A stretch of 64,000 nucleotides of DNA from Erwinia sp. JUb26. GTDB lineage: Bacteria; Pseudomonadota; Gammaproteobacteria; Enterobacterales; Enterobacteriaceae. Positions within the stretch are counted from its first letter, which is position 1. Every line of letters begins with the position of its first letter. The stretch is taken from NCBI RefSeq assembly GCF_003751505.1, contig NZ_RJVB01000003.1:122712-186711 (forward strand). Reading direction: 5' to 3'. A model generated the notes under the pieces. That model ran no database searches, was not told the DNA's origin, and saw only the letters and a program-made list of their open reading frames with translations. The position numbers and the translations under genes were made by a program. Shown here one piece after another: positions 26,946-36,066 of the stretch.

Positions 26946-28058
26946 ATGTTTAAACCCCTGGCCGCAGTTAGCCTGCTTGCACTGCTGTTCAGCCCGGCGG
27001 CGCTGGCGGAAAAAGTCACGGTCGAAGAGCTGCAGGATGGCCTTAACCATCCCTGGGCACTGGCGTTTCTGCCTGATAGTCAGGGGATGCTAATCACGGA
27101 GCGATCCGGCGAACTCCGGCGCTGGCAGGCGGGGAAAGGGCTGTCCGAACCGCTTAAAGGCGTGCCGGAGGTCTGGACACGTAGCCAGGGTGGGCTGCTT
27201 GACGTGGTGCTGGCCCCTGACTTTGCCGAAAGCCGCCGCGTCTGGCTGAGCTATACGCGGGGAGAAGCGGATGGTCGCGGCGGTGCTGCGGTGGGCTACG
27301 GGCGGCTGAGCGAAGATTATCAGATGCTAACTGACTTCCGCGAAGTGATCCGCCAGCAGCCGGGCCTGTCCGGCGGGGCTAATCTGGGTACCCGAATGGC
27401 GTTCGATCGCAATGGCGATCTGTTTATCGCCTTTGGGGATAACTTCCAGGCGGAAAAAGCGCAGGATCTGAATGCGCTACAGGGAAAAATCGTGCGGCTG
27501 AAAGCGGATGGTTCGGTGCCGTCGGATAACCCGCTGGTGGGTAAAGCGGGAGCGCGCCCGGAAATCTGGACGTGGGGAATGCGTAATCCGCAGGGGCTGG
27601 CGCTCAACCCCTGGACCCACCAGATGTGGGAGAGCGAGCACGGCCCGCGCGGCGGTGATGAAGTGAATATCTTAACGAAAGGGGCGAACTACGGCTGGCC
27701 GCTGGCAACGTGGGGCATCGATTACAGCGGTGCAAAGGTTCCGGGCTCCAAAGGCGGCGAGGTTGCGGGAACGCTGCAGCCGATCTGGTACTGGAAGGTT
27801 TCCCCCGCCATCAGCGGCATGGCGTTTTATAACAGTGCCCGCTTCCCACAGTGGAAAAACTCACTGTTTATCGGCGCGCTGAAGGAAAAGAATCTGATCC
27901 GGCTCAGCCTGAACGGCGAGCGGGTGGTCGATCAGCAGCGCCTGCTTGAGGATCGCAATGAGCGCATCCGGGACGTGCGCATGGGGCCGGACGGCTGGCT
28001 GTATCTGCTCACCGATGAGTCCGACGGCAAGCTGCTGCGGGTGGGGTTGGCACCCTGA
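26946..28058 (+). CDS. yliI: YliI, PQQ-dependent soluble aldose sugar dehydrogenase
   Basis: 370-residue periplasmic six-bladed beta-propeller enzyme of the GDH-B/Asd family that oxidises aldoses with PQQ. A signal peptide ends PAALA before EKVTVEEL. Typical segments are LNHPWALAFLPD, GGANLGTRMAFDRNGDLF, the WTWGMRNPQGLALNP motif (active-site Arg-Asn region), WESEHGPRGGDEVN (PQQ/calcium contacts) and the terminal DGWLYLLTDE. In E. coli it is an apoenzyme needing external PQQ; whether this host makes PQQ cannot be seen here. It has a near-full family length. Convergent HAD gene downstream. Confidence 0.93.
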   Translation: MFKPLAAVSLLALLFSPAALAEKVTVEELQDGLNHPWALAFLPDSQGMLITERSGELRRWQAGKGLSEPLKGVPEVWTRSQGGLLDVVLAPDFAESRRVWLSYTRGEADGRGGAAVGYGRLSEDYQMLTDFREVIRQQPGLSGGANLGTRMAFDRNGDLFIAFGDNFQAEKAQDLNALQGKIVRLKADGSVPSDNPLVGKAGARPEIWTWGMRNPQGLALNPWTHQMWESEHGPRGGDEVNILTKGANYGWPLATWGIDYSGAKVPGSKGGEVAGTLQPIWYWKVSPAISGMAFYNSARFPQWKNSLFIGALKEKNLIRLSLNGERVVDQQRLLEDRNERIRDVRMGPDGWLYLLTDESDGKLLRVGLAP

Positions 28059-28070
28059 TATGAAAATCGA

Positions 28071-28727
28071 TTAACGCACCCAGTGACACACTTCCCAGCC
28101 GCGGTCCTGCGCCAGCGTGAGCAGGGCATCGGCCGGGTTAACCACGTGCGGGCGATCGGCGTTTTCCAGCATCGGCAGATCGTTCATTGAGTCGCTGTAC
28201 GCCCACATTTTTTCGAACTGTCGGGCGCTGCTCTGCGACAGCCAGCGATTAACGCACTCCACTTTTCCTTCTTTATAGGTGAGTGGGCCGAAGATCTTGC
28301 CGCTGTAGCGGCTGTCGACCACCTCAACGCCAATGGCCAGCGCGCAATCCGCACCGAGGCGTTGCGCAATCGGTGCGACCAGATGCTCGCCGCTGGCAGA
28401 AATTACCATCACCGTATCGCCGCGCTGCTGATGCCAGCGCATACGCTCGCGCGCCGCCGGATAGACGCGTGGCACGATATCGCGTTGGATAAAGCGCCGG
28501 ATCCAGCCGCTGACCGTTGAGGTCGCCAGCCCCGCCAGCGGTGCCAGCGTGGTGTCCATATACTCTTCCATGGAAAGGTTGCCCTGATAGTACTGATCCA
28601 TCAGCGCCTGTTCCTGCTGCAGTATCTCCGCAGGTGCAAAGCCCTGAGAAACCAGCCAGTGAAGCCATAAGCCGGTACTGTCTTCGGAAATTATCGTTTC
28701 ATCAAGGTCGAACAGCGCTAAATCCAT
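28071..28727 (-). CDS. HAD-superfamily (subfamily IB) phosphatase
   Basis: 218-residue cytoplasmic HAD hydrolase. Motif I is ALFDLDETI, in which both Asp residues are present, motif II is VMVISASGEH, a Lys lies in TYKEGKVECV and motif IV is AYSDSMNDLPML. The cap insertion after motif I (SEDSTGLWLHWLV) is of the SerB-like IB class. The start is the ATG at 28727, behind AGGAG with 8-nt spacing; the frame extends to a GTG nine bases earlier. The substrate is unknown: relatives dephosphorylate phosphoserine, phosphoethanolamine or lipid intermediates. It is convergent with yliI and divergent from dacC. Confidence 0.82.
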   Translation of the reverse strand: MDLALFDLDETIISEDSTGLWLHWLVSQGFAPAEILQQEQALMDQYYQGNLSMEEYMDTTLAPLAGLATSTVSGWIRRFIQRDIVPRVYPAARERMRWHQQRGDTVMVISASGEHLVAPIAQRLGADCALAIGVEVVDSRYSGKIFGPLTYKEGKVECVNRWLSQSSARQFEKMWAYSDSMNDLPMLENADRPHVVNPADALLTLAQDRGWEVCHWVR

Positions 28728-29002
28728 GGTTATCACTCCTCAGCAGACTGCTGCCAGAGTAGCGAATTTTTGTGACAGGCTTAACTGTTTAACCATAATT
28801 CGGAATATGTCCTGGCATTATCCGGCCGTTGACGGCGATTATTTATGCATCACCACGGGCAAGGTTAAGATTTATCTAATAAACTCTAGAAAACTTTACG
28901 GTTTGAAGGTTCTTTTCATTGATGTTACGTCTTAGTGTAGGGTGGTTAAGTGCCCGATTGCGCTTCGATTACCTGTCTTTAAAATGGATATCTGGTCACG
29001 CC

Positions 29003-30193
29003 ATGAAGAAAAATCTCCTCTCTGCCAGCGTTATTACTCTGGTCACTGCCTCAACGGTGTTACTGACACTGCCCGCTGCGTTCGCTGAACAGGCACCCGC
29101 AGCGCCACAGATCGATGCCAAAGCCTGGATCCTGATGGATTACAACAGCGGGAAAGTGCTGACGGAACACCAGGCGGACGATCGCCTCGATCCGGCCAGC
29201 CTGACCAAAATGATGGCCAGCTATGTCATCGGCCAGGCGCTGAAATCCGGCAAGATTAATAAAGATGACATGGTCACCGTGGGCAAAGATGCCTGGGCGA
29301 CCGGTAACCCTGTGCTACAGGGATCGTCGCTGATGTTCCTCAAGCCGGGAGATCGCATTCCGGTATCGGAGCTGAACAAGGGCATTATTATTCAGTCCGG
29401 CAATGATGCCAGTATCGCGCTGGCGGACTATGTTGCGGGCAGCCAGGACTCGTTCGTCGGCCTGATGAACAACTATGTGAAGGCGCTGGGTTTACAGAAC
29501 ACCCATTTCAAAACCGTACACGGGTTGGATTCCGACGGGCAGTACAGTACCGCGCGGGATATGGCGCTGATCGGCCAGGCGCTAATCCGCGATGTGCCCG
29601 ATGAGTATGCGATACATAAAGAGAAAGAGTTTACCTTCAATAAAATCCGCCAGTACAACCGCAACCGACTGCTGTGGAGCACCAATCTCCAGGTAGACGG
29701 CATTAAAACCGGCCATACCTCGGGCGCGGGGAATAATCTGGTGGCATCGGCGGTAGACGGCGATCAGCGCCTGATTTCCGTGGTGCTGGGGACGGCAACA
29801 GATGCCATTCGCATCCGCGAGAGCGAGAAGCTGCTGACCTGGGGCTTCCGCTTCTACGAAACCGTGACACCGATTAAGGCCGGTAAACCGTTTGCGACGC
29901 AGCGCGTCTGGTACGGTGAGCACAGTGAGGTTAATCTTGGCGTCGCGAAAGATGCGGCGATTACCGTGCCAAAAGGCCAGATGAAAAATCTGAAAGCCAG
30001 CTTCACCCTCACTCAGCCACAGCTCACCGCGCCGCTGGCAAAAAATCAGGTGGTCGGTACTATCGATTTCCAGCTGGATGGTAAATCCATCGATCAGCGT
30101 CCGCTGGTGGTATTGGAGGAAGTGAAAGAGGCGGGATTCTTTGGCCGTATCTGGGACTTTATTGTGATGAAAATCACCGGACTGTTCAGCTAA
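29003..30193 (+). CDS. dacC: DacC, D-alanyl-D-alanine carboxypeptidase (PBP6)
   Basis: 396-residue low-molecular-weight penicillin-binding protein that trims pentapeptides in the cell wall. The start is set at ATG 29003, which gives a clean signal peptide ([13 protein letters not shown], ending AAFA); the frame is open further upstream but without that signal. The active-site triads are intact: SLTK (Ser66, Lys69), SGN (132-134) and KTG in [12 protein letters not shown]. The C-terminal beta domain and amphipathic membrane anchor ([18 protein letters not shown]) match DacC. The ribosome-binding site is weak. The E. coli neighbour deoR is not present after it. Confidence 0.94.
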   Translation: MKKNLLSASVITLVTASTVLLTLPAAFAEQAPAAPQIDAKAWILMDYNSGKVLTEHQADDRLDPASLTKMMASYVIGQALKSGKINKDDMVTVGKDAWATGNPVLQGSSLMFLKPGDRIPVSELNKGIIIQSGNDASIALADYVAGSQDSFVGLMNNYVKALGLQNTHFKTVHGLDSDGQYSTARDMALIGQALIRDVPDEYAIHKEKEFTFNKIRQYNRNRLLWSTNLQVDGIKTGHTSGAGNNLVASAVDGDQRLISVVLGTATDAIRIRESEKLLTWGFRFYETVTPIKAGKPFATQRVWYGEHSEVNLGVAKDAAITVPKGQMKNLKASFTLTQPQLTAPLAKNQVVGTIDFQLDGKSIDQRPLVVLEEVKEAGFFGRIWDFIVMKITGLFS

Positions 30194-30227
30194 AGCGGGT
30201 TCTTCAGTTCTTGTCGTCAGGAAGCAG

Positions 30228-30249
30228 GGGCGGACCGGCCGGTCCGCCC
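30228..30249. terminator. Palindromic hairpin between dacC and the serine-type transporter
   Basis: GGGCGGACCGG / CCGGTCCGCCC is a perfect 22-bp palindrome between convergent genes, further extendable through AGCGGG-like flanks. No T-run is present on either side, so function as a terminator is likely but not certain. Confidence 0.6.
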
Positions 30250-30260
30250 GCTGGGGAACA

Positions 30261-31544
30261 TCAGATTAAATCGTAAACCACGGCGGAAATCGCCACCAGG
30301 CCTACCAGTACCACGAACACGTTGCTCAGCTTACCGCTGTACTTGCGCATCGCCGGGACTTTATTGATGGCATACATCGGCATCAGGAACAGCAGCACGG
30401 CGATAATCGGGCCGCCCAGGCTTTCGATCAGACCGAGGATACTTGGGTTCAACGTAGCAACAATCCACGTCGTCACCAGCATAAACAGCGCGGTAAAGCG
30501 GTTCAGTTTGCTTTCGGTAATCGTTTTACCGCGGCTGCGCAGCATCTTATTGACCGTACCGTTGAAGCCTTCACGCGCACCCAGATAGTGGCCGAGGAAC
30601 GATTTGGTGATCGCCACAATCGCAATCATCGGGGCCAGCCACGCCATCAGCGGGGTGCTGAAGTGGTTCGCCAGGTAGGACAGAATGGAGATGTTCTGCG
30701 CTTTGGCTTCCGCCAGGTTTTCCGGTGACAGGCTCAGCACGCAGCTGAACACAAAGAACATCACCGTAATCACCATCATGATGTGGCTGCGGGCCAGAAT
30801 ACGTGAGCATTTGGCCTCGGCCATGTCACCGTACTCACCGCGTTTGGCGACGGCAAAGGCGGAAATAATCGGCGAGTGGTTGAAGGAGAACACCATCACC
30901 GGGATCGCCAGCCACAGCGTCATCAGCAGGCCACTGCCGCTGCCGCTCAGGCTGACGTTGTCGAAAATTGAACTGTTCCAGTGTGGGATCAGGTACAGCG
31001 CCAGCGCCATCAGTACCACCACAAACGGATACACCAGCATGCTCATGGTCTTGACGATAATATCTTTACCGAAGCGTACGATGGTCATCAGGCCAACGAT
31101 CAGGATCAGCGACAGCAGCGCACGCGGAGGTGCCTGCATCTGCAGCTGGTGAGTCATAAAGCTTTCGACGGTGTTGGTGATCGCCACGCTGTAAACCAGC
31201 AGGATAGGGTAGATAGCGAAGAAATAGAGCAGGGTGATCAGCTTACCGGCACCCACGCCAAAATGCTCTTCCACCACTTCGGTAATATCGCTGTCCGGCT
31301 TGCTGCCTGAGAGGACGAAGCGACACAGTCCGCGGTGGGCGAAGAACGTCATCGGGAAGGCCAGCAGCGCCATAATAATCAGCGGGATCAGGCCACCAAT
31401 ACCGGCGTTAATCGGCAGGAACAACACGCCTGCGCCAATGGCGGTGCCGTACAGGCCCAGCATCCACATGGTGTCGGTTTTACGCCACGTACTGGCATCC
31501 TGAGGGGCTACGGGATTGAGCACCGCTGTTTGGGATGAGTCCAT
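30261..31544 (-). CDS. SdaC-like serine:proton symporter (HAAAP family)
   Basis: 427-residue inner-membrane amino-acid transporter of the hydroxy/aromatic amino acid permease family. It is very close to E. coli SdaC over its whole length: WRKTDTMWMLGLYGTAIGAG, HRGLCRFVLSG, DITEVVEEHFG, SFNHSPIISAFAVAKR and SFLGHYLGAREGFNG. In E. coli sdaC sits with sdaB elsewhere on the chromosome; here no deaminase gene is adjacent, so this may be a relocated or extra paralogue. The start is the ATG at 31544 (a GTG precedes it). A CRP-like site lies about 165 bp upstream, consistent with the catabolite control known for sdaC. Confidence 0.88.
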   Translation of the reverse strand: MDSSQTAVLNPVAPQDASTWRKTDTMWMLGLYGTAIGAGVLFLPINAGIGGLIPLIIMALLAFPMTFFAHRGLCRFVLSGSKPDSDITEVVEEHFGVGAGKLITLLYFFAIYPILLVYSVAITNTVESFMTHQLQMQAPPRALLSLILIVGLMTIVRFGKDIIVKTMSMLVYPFVVVLMALALYLIPHWNSSIFDNVSLSGSGSGLLMTLWLAIPVMVFSFNHSPIISAFAVAKRGEYGDMAEAKCSRILARSHIMMVITVMFFVFSCVLSLSPENLAEAKAQNISILSYLANHFSTPLMAWLAPMIAIVAITKSFLGHYLGAREGFNGTVNKMLRSRGKTITESKLNRFTALFMLVTTWIVATLNPSILGLIESLGGPIIAVLLFLMPMYAINKVPAMRKYSGKLSNVFVVLVGLVAISAVVYDLI

Positions 31545-31547
31545 CAC

Positions 31548-32039
31548 TTTCTCCAGTGTTTAAAAACAATTAATTAAATCGCTTAACATCCGCACAGCAA
31601 TTTTTTAATTACCAATAACGGATTTAATTAATCACTCTGATTTTTATGGCGCACACTCTACCATCAGAAAAAATAGATGAAAGCACTGGATGATCTATTA
31701 CCGGTGATCGCAGTCACAATTCTACGACCTTTTTTGGTGTGAACATCTGTGGTGGGGTGTTTTACAGGGATTATCTACCAGGTAACGGCTTTCTTAACAG
31801 GCATTTAAACTGAATTTAAGGTTTTTTAAATGGTTAAATAGTAGGCTTGTTGGTGGTTTTTTGTCAGCGCTTGGTTTTATATGCTAATAAAAACAACGAG
31901 TTATTTTTATTTTAAAGACTGAGTTGTTGTCGGTTTAATCACTTGCGCAACGGCAGACGGAAAGCAGCATTTAATTCGGGCTTATTGCGCAATAGAAGCG
32001 AGGGGCAATCGGTACGCGTGAAATGTTTAACGCTGCGCT
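31548..32039. other. AT-rich intergenic region upstream of the serine-type transporter
   Basis: About 490 bp with no credible ORF. The part next to the transporter should contain its promoter and the CRP-like site; the rest, with runs such as TTTTTATTTT near 31900, shows nothing I can assign. Confidence 0.5.
31704..31718. promoter_or_regulatory. CRP-like binding site
   Basis: GTGATCGCAGTCACA fits the CRP core GTGA-N6-TCAC perfectly and lies about 165 bp before the serine-type transporter start. Its distance from the unknown transcription start is unresolved. Confidence 0.6.
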
Positions 32040-32063
32040 GCGGGCCGGAGAATTCCGGCCCGC
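32040..32063 (-). terminator. Hairpin after ybjG
   Basis: GCGGGCCGGA (32040-32049) pairs perfectly with TCCGGCCCGC (32054-32063) around a 4-nt loop, 8 bp beyond the ybjG stop. There is no T-run on the minus strand. Confidence 0.6.
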
Positions 32064-32070
32064 TAAATAA

Positions 32071-32679
32071 TTAGTGGCGCACCCAGCCTTTACTGATTGG
32101 AAAAGCAAATACCGTGCGATAGAGCGAAGAGATTAGCGGTAACAGGCGGTTACCAAACATTAGCCAGAATATTTGTGCAAACAGGCAGGACAGCACACCG
32201 ACCAGCAGTCCGCCCAACATATCCATCGGCCAGTGCACGCCAAGATAAATACGTGACCAGGCAATGGCGGCACCGGTGGCCAGCAGGACGGCGCCGGACC
32301 ACATGCGATGCCAGGCAATAAATGCCAGCGCAAAGGTAAAAATCACCGTGCCGTGGTCGCTGGGATAGGAGTCATCAGGGGCGTGTGCCAGATACTGATG
32401 GCCAAGCCCGATCGCGAAGGGGCGAGGATGCGGAAAAAGATGGCCGACGCACCAGGATATCGCCAGCGCGTACAGCAGCGCCACGCCGGTTTTTACCACC
32501 AGCACGCGCTGTGAGGTCAGCTGGCTGCGCGGTCCCCACAGCCACAGCACGACGATCATCAGCGGGACGATGGCAATCACGTCGCGGGCGATGAACGTCG
32601 CCAGCGCAATCAGCCAGCCCGGCGAGTCGCCGTTGGCGTTAATCCAGAGAAACAGCGAGCGGTTAATCTCTTCCATCAT
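32071..32679 (-). CDS. ybjG: YbjG, undecaprenyl-diphosphatase of the PAP2 family
   Basis: 202-residue polytopic phosphatase that recycles undecaprenyl diphosphate to the monophosphate carrier on the periplasmic face of the inner membrane. The PAP2 signature is complete: HLFPHPRPF (motif 1), YPSDHGTVIF (motif 2) and SRIYLGVHWPMDMLGG (motif 3). The C-terminus ISKGWVRH mirrors E. coli YbjG (IRKGWVRD). Two adjacent ATG codons (32679, 32676) are possible starts; the first overlaps the stop of the upstream PAP2 gene (ATGA), so the two phosphatases are probably co-translated and share the PmrA-type promoter upstream. Confidence 0.94.
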   Translation of the reverse strand: MMEEINRSLFLWINANGDSPGWLIALATFIARDVIAIVPLMIVVLWLWGPRSQLTSQRVLVVKTGVALLYALAISWCVGHLFPHPRPFAIGLGHQYLAHAPDDSYPSDHGTVIFTFALAFIAWHRMWSGAVLLATGAAIAWSRIYLGVHWPMDMLGGLLVGVLSCLFAQIFWLMFGNRLLPLISSLYRTVFAFPISKGWVRH

Positions 32680-33413
32680 TGTATTATTTTCCTCTTTATT
32701 TTAAGCAGATGCGTTACGCATCCGAAAATTGCACACTGCGTCAGCCACATCCACCACGCTGCCCAGAGGTTGTGGGATAAAAAGTGCGCGCCGCGCATAA
32801 TCTGACCAAAACCCATGATTGTTCCTACCGCCAACGCTGCCCACCAGCAGCACCAGGCAAGGCGCGGACGACGGGAATAAAACAAGAAAAACAGCGCCAT
32901 GGCGCTGAATCCGCTGGAGGCATGGCCACCGGGGAAGCAGCGCCCCGGGCCGCTATTTTTCGGAATGGCACCAAACAGCGGATAGGAAACCGCATGCCCA
33001 CCAAACTGCACCAGATCCCACGGGCAGGAGTGCGCGCTGCTGTTTTTCAGCAGGCCAACGACCAGCGGACCGAGACCCATCAGCAGTGCCACCAGCACCC
33101 AGCGCCACCGGCGGCGCACGATCCCGGCAATCAGCAGCAGTACGCCACCGGCGATCACAAGGTCTTTCAACAGGCGGTGGTTGATGAGATCCAGCCACAC
33201 GTTATCCTTCCACGGGAACCGCTGGGTCAGCGGGTCATACCACATCTGGCTGATGGCCATATCCCAGCTTTCACTGCGCGACAGCCATATCAGGAACAGG
33301 GCGCTGAGCAGTAACAGCACGGATTGCTTAAAATAAAAGTCAGCTGGCAGAGGGTAAAGGGCTTCGCTCCTAATTCCGCGCTTCGTTTCGGCTTTGTTGA
33401 GAATTGATGACAT
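32676..33413 (-). CDS. Second PAP2-family membrane phosphatase (CPWDL subfamily)
   Basis: 245-residue polytopic protein with about six membrane segments. Its PAP2 motifs are divergent but recognisable: motif 1 reads KNSSAHSCPWDLVQFGG (Cys-Pro-Trp instead of Arg-Pro), motif 2 CFPGGHASSGF, and motif 3 MRGAHFLSHNLWAAWWMW. This pattern belongs to a PAP2 subgroup distinct from YbjG and LpxT. Substrates could be lipid A or other lipid phosphates; not determinable from sequence. It is the first gene of a two-gene PAP2 operon with ybjG, behind a PmrA-type box and a suitably spaced TAGACT, which suggests a role in polymyxin- or iron-responsive envelope change. E. coli has only ybjG here. Confidence 0.8.
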   Translation of the reverse strand: MSSILNKAETKRGIRSEALYPLPADFYFKQSVLLLLSALFLIWLSRSESWDMAISQMWYDPLTQRFPWKDNVWLDLINHRLLKDLVIAGGVLLLIAGIVRRRWRWVLVALLMGLGPLVVGLLKNSSAHSCPWDLVQFGGHAVSYPLFGAIPKNSGPGRCFPGGHASSGFSAMALFFLFYSRRPRLAWCCWWAALAVGTIMGFGQIMRGAHFLSHNLWAAWWMWLTQCAIFGCVTHLLKIKRKIIQ

Positions 33414-33443
33414 TTTTATGACGCTTTGGCGATAAACACAGGG

Positions 33444-33481
33444 AGTCTACGATGCCTGAAAGCGCTTAAGGCAACATTAAG
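33444..33481 (-). promoter_or_regulatory. PmrA (BasR)-type promoter of the PAP2-ybjG operon
   Basis: On the minus strand CTTAATGTTGCCTTAAG (33481-33465) fits the PmrA consensus of two YTTAAK half-sites five bases apart. Fifteen bases further on is TAGACT (33449-33444), a good -10 hexamer, so the second half-site occupies the -35 position as in PmrA-activated promoters. The TSS would lie about 25 bp before the PAP2 ATG at 33413. Confidence 0.75.
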
Positions 33482-33523
33482 AGCGGAAGGAAGTCGGGAA
33501 GCGGAAGTGCCGGAGCAGAAAAG

Positions 33524-33591
33524 AAAAAAACCCGCTAAACATAATGTTTAACGGGCTCCTCAATTTGGGGATTTCAAAGAAAAGCAGTGGC
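33524..33591 (-). ncRNA. rybB: RybB, sigma-E-dependent small RNA
   Basis: The minus strand from 33591 begins GCCACTGCTTTTCTTT, identical to the 16-nt 5' seed of E. coli RybB, continues with AATCCCCA and GGAGCCC landmarks like RybB, and ends in a terminator hairpin (CCCGTTAAACAT/ATGTTTAGCGGG) plus seven T. RybB pairs through its 5' end, with Hfq, to many outer-membrane-protein mRNAs and lowers porin synthesis during envelope stress. Position next to ybjL matches E. coli. This copy is about 68 nt against 79 because the terminator stem-loop is shorter and unrelated in sequence. Confidence 0.93.
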
Positions 33592-33597
33592 ATTAAT

Positions 33598-33624
33598 TCA
33601 GACTGCACCCCGCCATAAAAGTTC
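33598..33624 (-). promoter_or_regulatory. Sigma-E promoter of rybB
   Basis: On the minus strand the -35 element AGAACTTTT (core GAACTT at 33624-33619) is separated by 16 bp from the -10 TCTGA (33602-33598), the sigma-E arrangement. The -10 ends seven bases before the RybB 5' end. Confidence 0.88.
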
Positions 33625-33649
33625 TCTGAAGTCCTTAAAAATTTTTCAG

Positions 33650-35335
33650 TCAGCCAAAAATTGGCCAGATTACCACAATCAGCGTACCGGCGAGCGTAAG
33701 CAAAACGTTAGCAATCGCATAAGTTCCTGCATAGCCCAGTGCCGGGATATTGCTGCGCGCCGTGTCGCTGATAATCTCCATCGCCGGGGCGCAGGTTCGC
33801 GCACCCATAATCGCGCCAAACAGCAGGGCGCGGTTCATCTTCAGCACCAGCGCACCGAACAGGAAGCAAATGACGACCGGCAGCAGGCTGACAATCAGCC
33901 CGGCGGCCAGCATCAGCAGGCCGGTTTCACCCAGTCCCTGGTTAATACCGCTGCCCGCACTCAGCCCGACACCGGCCATAAATACCATCAGGCCAAACTC
34001 TTTCACCATCGTCAGTGCGCCCTGCGGAATATAACCAAACGTGGGATGGTTAGCCCGCAGGAAGCCGAGCATAATCCCGGCAAACAGCAGCCCGGCAGCG
34101 TTACCAATGCCAAAGTTGAAGCTGCTGAACTGGAAGTTAATCATGCCGATCATCAGGCCGATGATAAAGAAGGAGCAGAAGGCCAGCAGGTCGGTCACCT
34201 GGCTGTGAATCGAAATAAAGCCGATGCGGTCGGCAACGGACTTCACGCGCTTCGCTTCTCCGCTGATGTGCAGCACGTCGCCTTTGTTCAGAATGATGCT
34301 GTCGTCGATGGGCATTTCAATCTGGCTGCGGATAACCCGGTTCAGGAAGCAGCCGTGATCGGTTAGCTTGAGCTGGCTGAGGCGCTTATTGACCGCATTG
34401 TTATTTTTAACCACGATCTCTTCATTCACGATGCGCATGTCCAGCAGATCGCGGTCAAACACCTCTTTTCCGTTGCGGAAGCTGGGATCGAGGCGCGAGT
34501 GGGCATCCGGGTAGCCCACCAGCGAAATCTCATCGCCGGGCTGGAGGACCGCGTCGCCGTCGGGGTTCGCCAGAATACCGTTGCGGCGAATACGTTCGAT
34601 GTAGCAGCCGGTCTGACGATAAATGCCCAGCTCGCGCAGATTCTTGCCGTCGCTCCACGCCACCAGTTCGGGGCCAACGCGGTAAGCGCGAATCACCGGC
34701 AGATAGACTTTACGCTTGCTGTCCGGATCCAGGCCACGCTCGCGGGCGATCTGCTGTGCGCTGGTCGGCAGGTCCTGATGCTGTAGTTTGGGCAGATAGC
34801 GGGCGGCGACAATCAGGCTGACGAGGCCGACCAGATAGGTCAGGGCATAGCCGAGACTGAGGTGATCCTGCGCCTGGCTGAGGCTTCCGCTCTCGGTCAT
34901 CATTTGCCGCAGGGTATCACCCGCACCCACCAGCACCGGCGTGGAGGTCATCGATCCCGCCAGCATCCCGGCGGTCAGGCCAATGTCCCAGCCGAACAGT
35001 TTGCCCAGCCCCAGGGCGAGGATCATCGCGCTGGTGACCATCACAATTGCCAGCATCAGATAGTTTTTTCCGTCCCGGAAAAAAATAGAAAAAAAGTTCG
35101 GACCGGCTTCAACCCCGACGCAAAAAATAAATAACATAAAGCCAAGATTCAGAGCTTCGGTATTAATTGAAAAATGCTGCTGGCCGAGCAGTAAAGAAAC
35201 CACTAAAACGCCAATGGAATTACCCAGTTGAATCGAACCCAGCCGCAGTTTTCCTAAACACAGGCCCAGGGACAAAACAACAAATAATAACAGTATGTAA
35301 TTTCTACTTAACAAGTCTGCGACGTTTATATTCAC
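33650..35335 (-). CDS. ybjL: YbjL, AAE-family putative antiporter (AspT-like)
   Basis: 561-residue inner-membrane protein, the same length as E. coli YbjL. It has two blocks of hydrophobic segments (about 10-180 and 385-560) flanking a cytoplasmic region with two TrkA-C-type domains ([17 protein letters not shown] and [17 protein letters not shown] mark the first; [14 protein letters not shown] the second). AspT/AAEx hallmarks [16 protein letters not shown] and [16 protein letters not shown] sit in the paired membrane halves. The family exchanges dicarboxylates or amino acids; the substrate of YbjL is unknown. Its 3' end lies just upstream of the rybB promoter. Confidence 0.92.
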   Translation of the reverse strand: MNINVADLLSRNYILLLFVVLSLGLCLGKLRLGSIQLGNSIGVLVVSLLLGQQHFSINTEALNLGFMLFIFCVGVEAGPNFFSIFFRDGKNYLMLAIVMVTSAMILALGLGKLFGWDIGLTAGMLAGSMTSTPVLVGAGDTLRQMMTESGSLSQAQDHLSLGYALTYLVGLVSLIVAARYLPKLQHQDLPTSAQQIARERGLDPDSKRKVYLPVIRAYRVGPELVAWSDGKNLRELGIYRQTGCYIERIRRNGILANPDGDAVLQPGDEISLVGYPDAHSRLDPSFRNGKEVFDRDLLDMRIVNEEIVVKNNNAVNKRLSQLKLTDHGCFLNRVIRSQIEMPIDDSIILNKGDVLHISGEAKRVKSVADRIGFISIHSQVTDLLAFCSFFIIGLMIGMINFQFSSFNFGIGNAAGLLFAGIMLGFLRANHPTFGYIPQGALTMVKEFGLMVFMAGVGLSAGSGINQGLGETGLLMLAAGLIVSLLPVVICFLFGALVLKMNRALLFGAIMGARTCAPAMEIISDTARSNIPALGYAGTYAIANVLLTLAGTLIVVIWPIFG

Positions 35336-35623
35336 GGTTTAACTTCTTGTTTACCATTAACCTATTGATGAAAGGGCGTTTATGCGCTAAATTTTATCCG
35401 CTGGAGCCGGTTACAGGATGACCGCTGCATGCTTATCCTGCCGGATTGATTTTACGGATAAATCGACGCCTATTTTAATCGTTATACTGTCTTACAGCCA
35501 GCATCCGCCTGGTTTATTTTCTGGCAATATCAAGATAATTAAATTTGTTGTTGTATAACAACCACACGCTCATTTCTTTTTTTGAATTGATGTTGGGTTA
35601 AAAATAACCTGGAGACGATTCTG

Positions 35624-36007
35624 ATGTGGGTTAAAGCCTTCAGCTGGTCTGGCGTTATTGCCTGCAGCTCTCTGTATGGTTTGCTCTTTCTTGCCCTGCG
35701 TTACCTGATCGCGATTGGCGGAATGAATCACGTCCAGTTTGGCCTGCTGCTGTTTATGATCCCCGGCGCACTGGCGGCGCTGATGTCAAGAGATGCCCCC
35801 TTTACTGTGCTGCTGCTGGCCATGCTGCTGGCGTCGCCACCCTGCCTGGCGCTGATGCAGTTGAGCACGTTCCATAGCGTGGGCCTGGGTCAGGAGATTG
35901 CGATTATTGCCAGTGCGGTATTCTGGTGTGGGTCTGGCGCGCTGGTGGTGATGCTGTGGCGGACACTGATGGAGATTCATCAACGTCAGAGCGGAAAGCG
36001 AGGATAG
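35624..36007 (+). CDS. ybjM: YbjM, small inner-membrane protein
   Basis: 127-residue protein with four hydrophobic segments, no known function. It corresponds to E. coli YbjM (125 residues) in length, position between ybjL and grxA and in conserved stretches (GLLLFMIPGALAAL; IASAVFWCGSGALVVML). The C-terminus is short and basic. AGGAGAC-type spacing (CTGGAGACG) precedes the ATG. Sequence conservation is modest, so the assignment leans partly on synteny. Confidence 0.82.
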   Translation: MWVKAFSWSGVIACSSLYGLLFLALRYLIAIGGMNHVQFGLLLFMIPGALAALMSRDAPFTVLLLAMLLASPPCLALMQLSTFHSVGLGQEIAIIASAVFWCGSGALVVMLWRTLMEIHQRQSGKRG

Positions 36008-36066
36008 CGGGCGGTAGGATAACAGCAGCAGGGGGCACGAAATCGCCTCCCCCTGCGGGAAAGCCA

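Noticed and set aside
28919..29002. N-terminal extension of DacC
   Set aside because: The extra 28 residues would precede a complete signal peptide; the ATG at 29003 gives the expected export signal.
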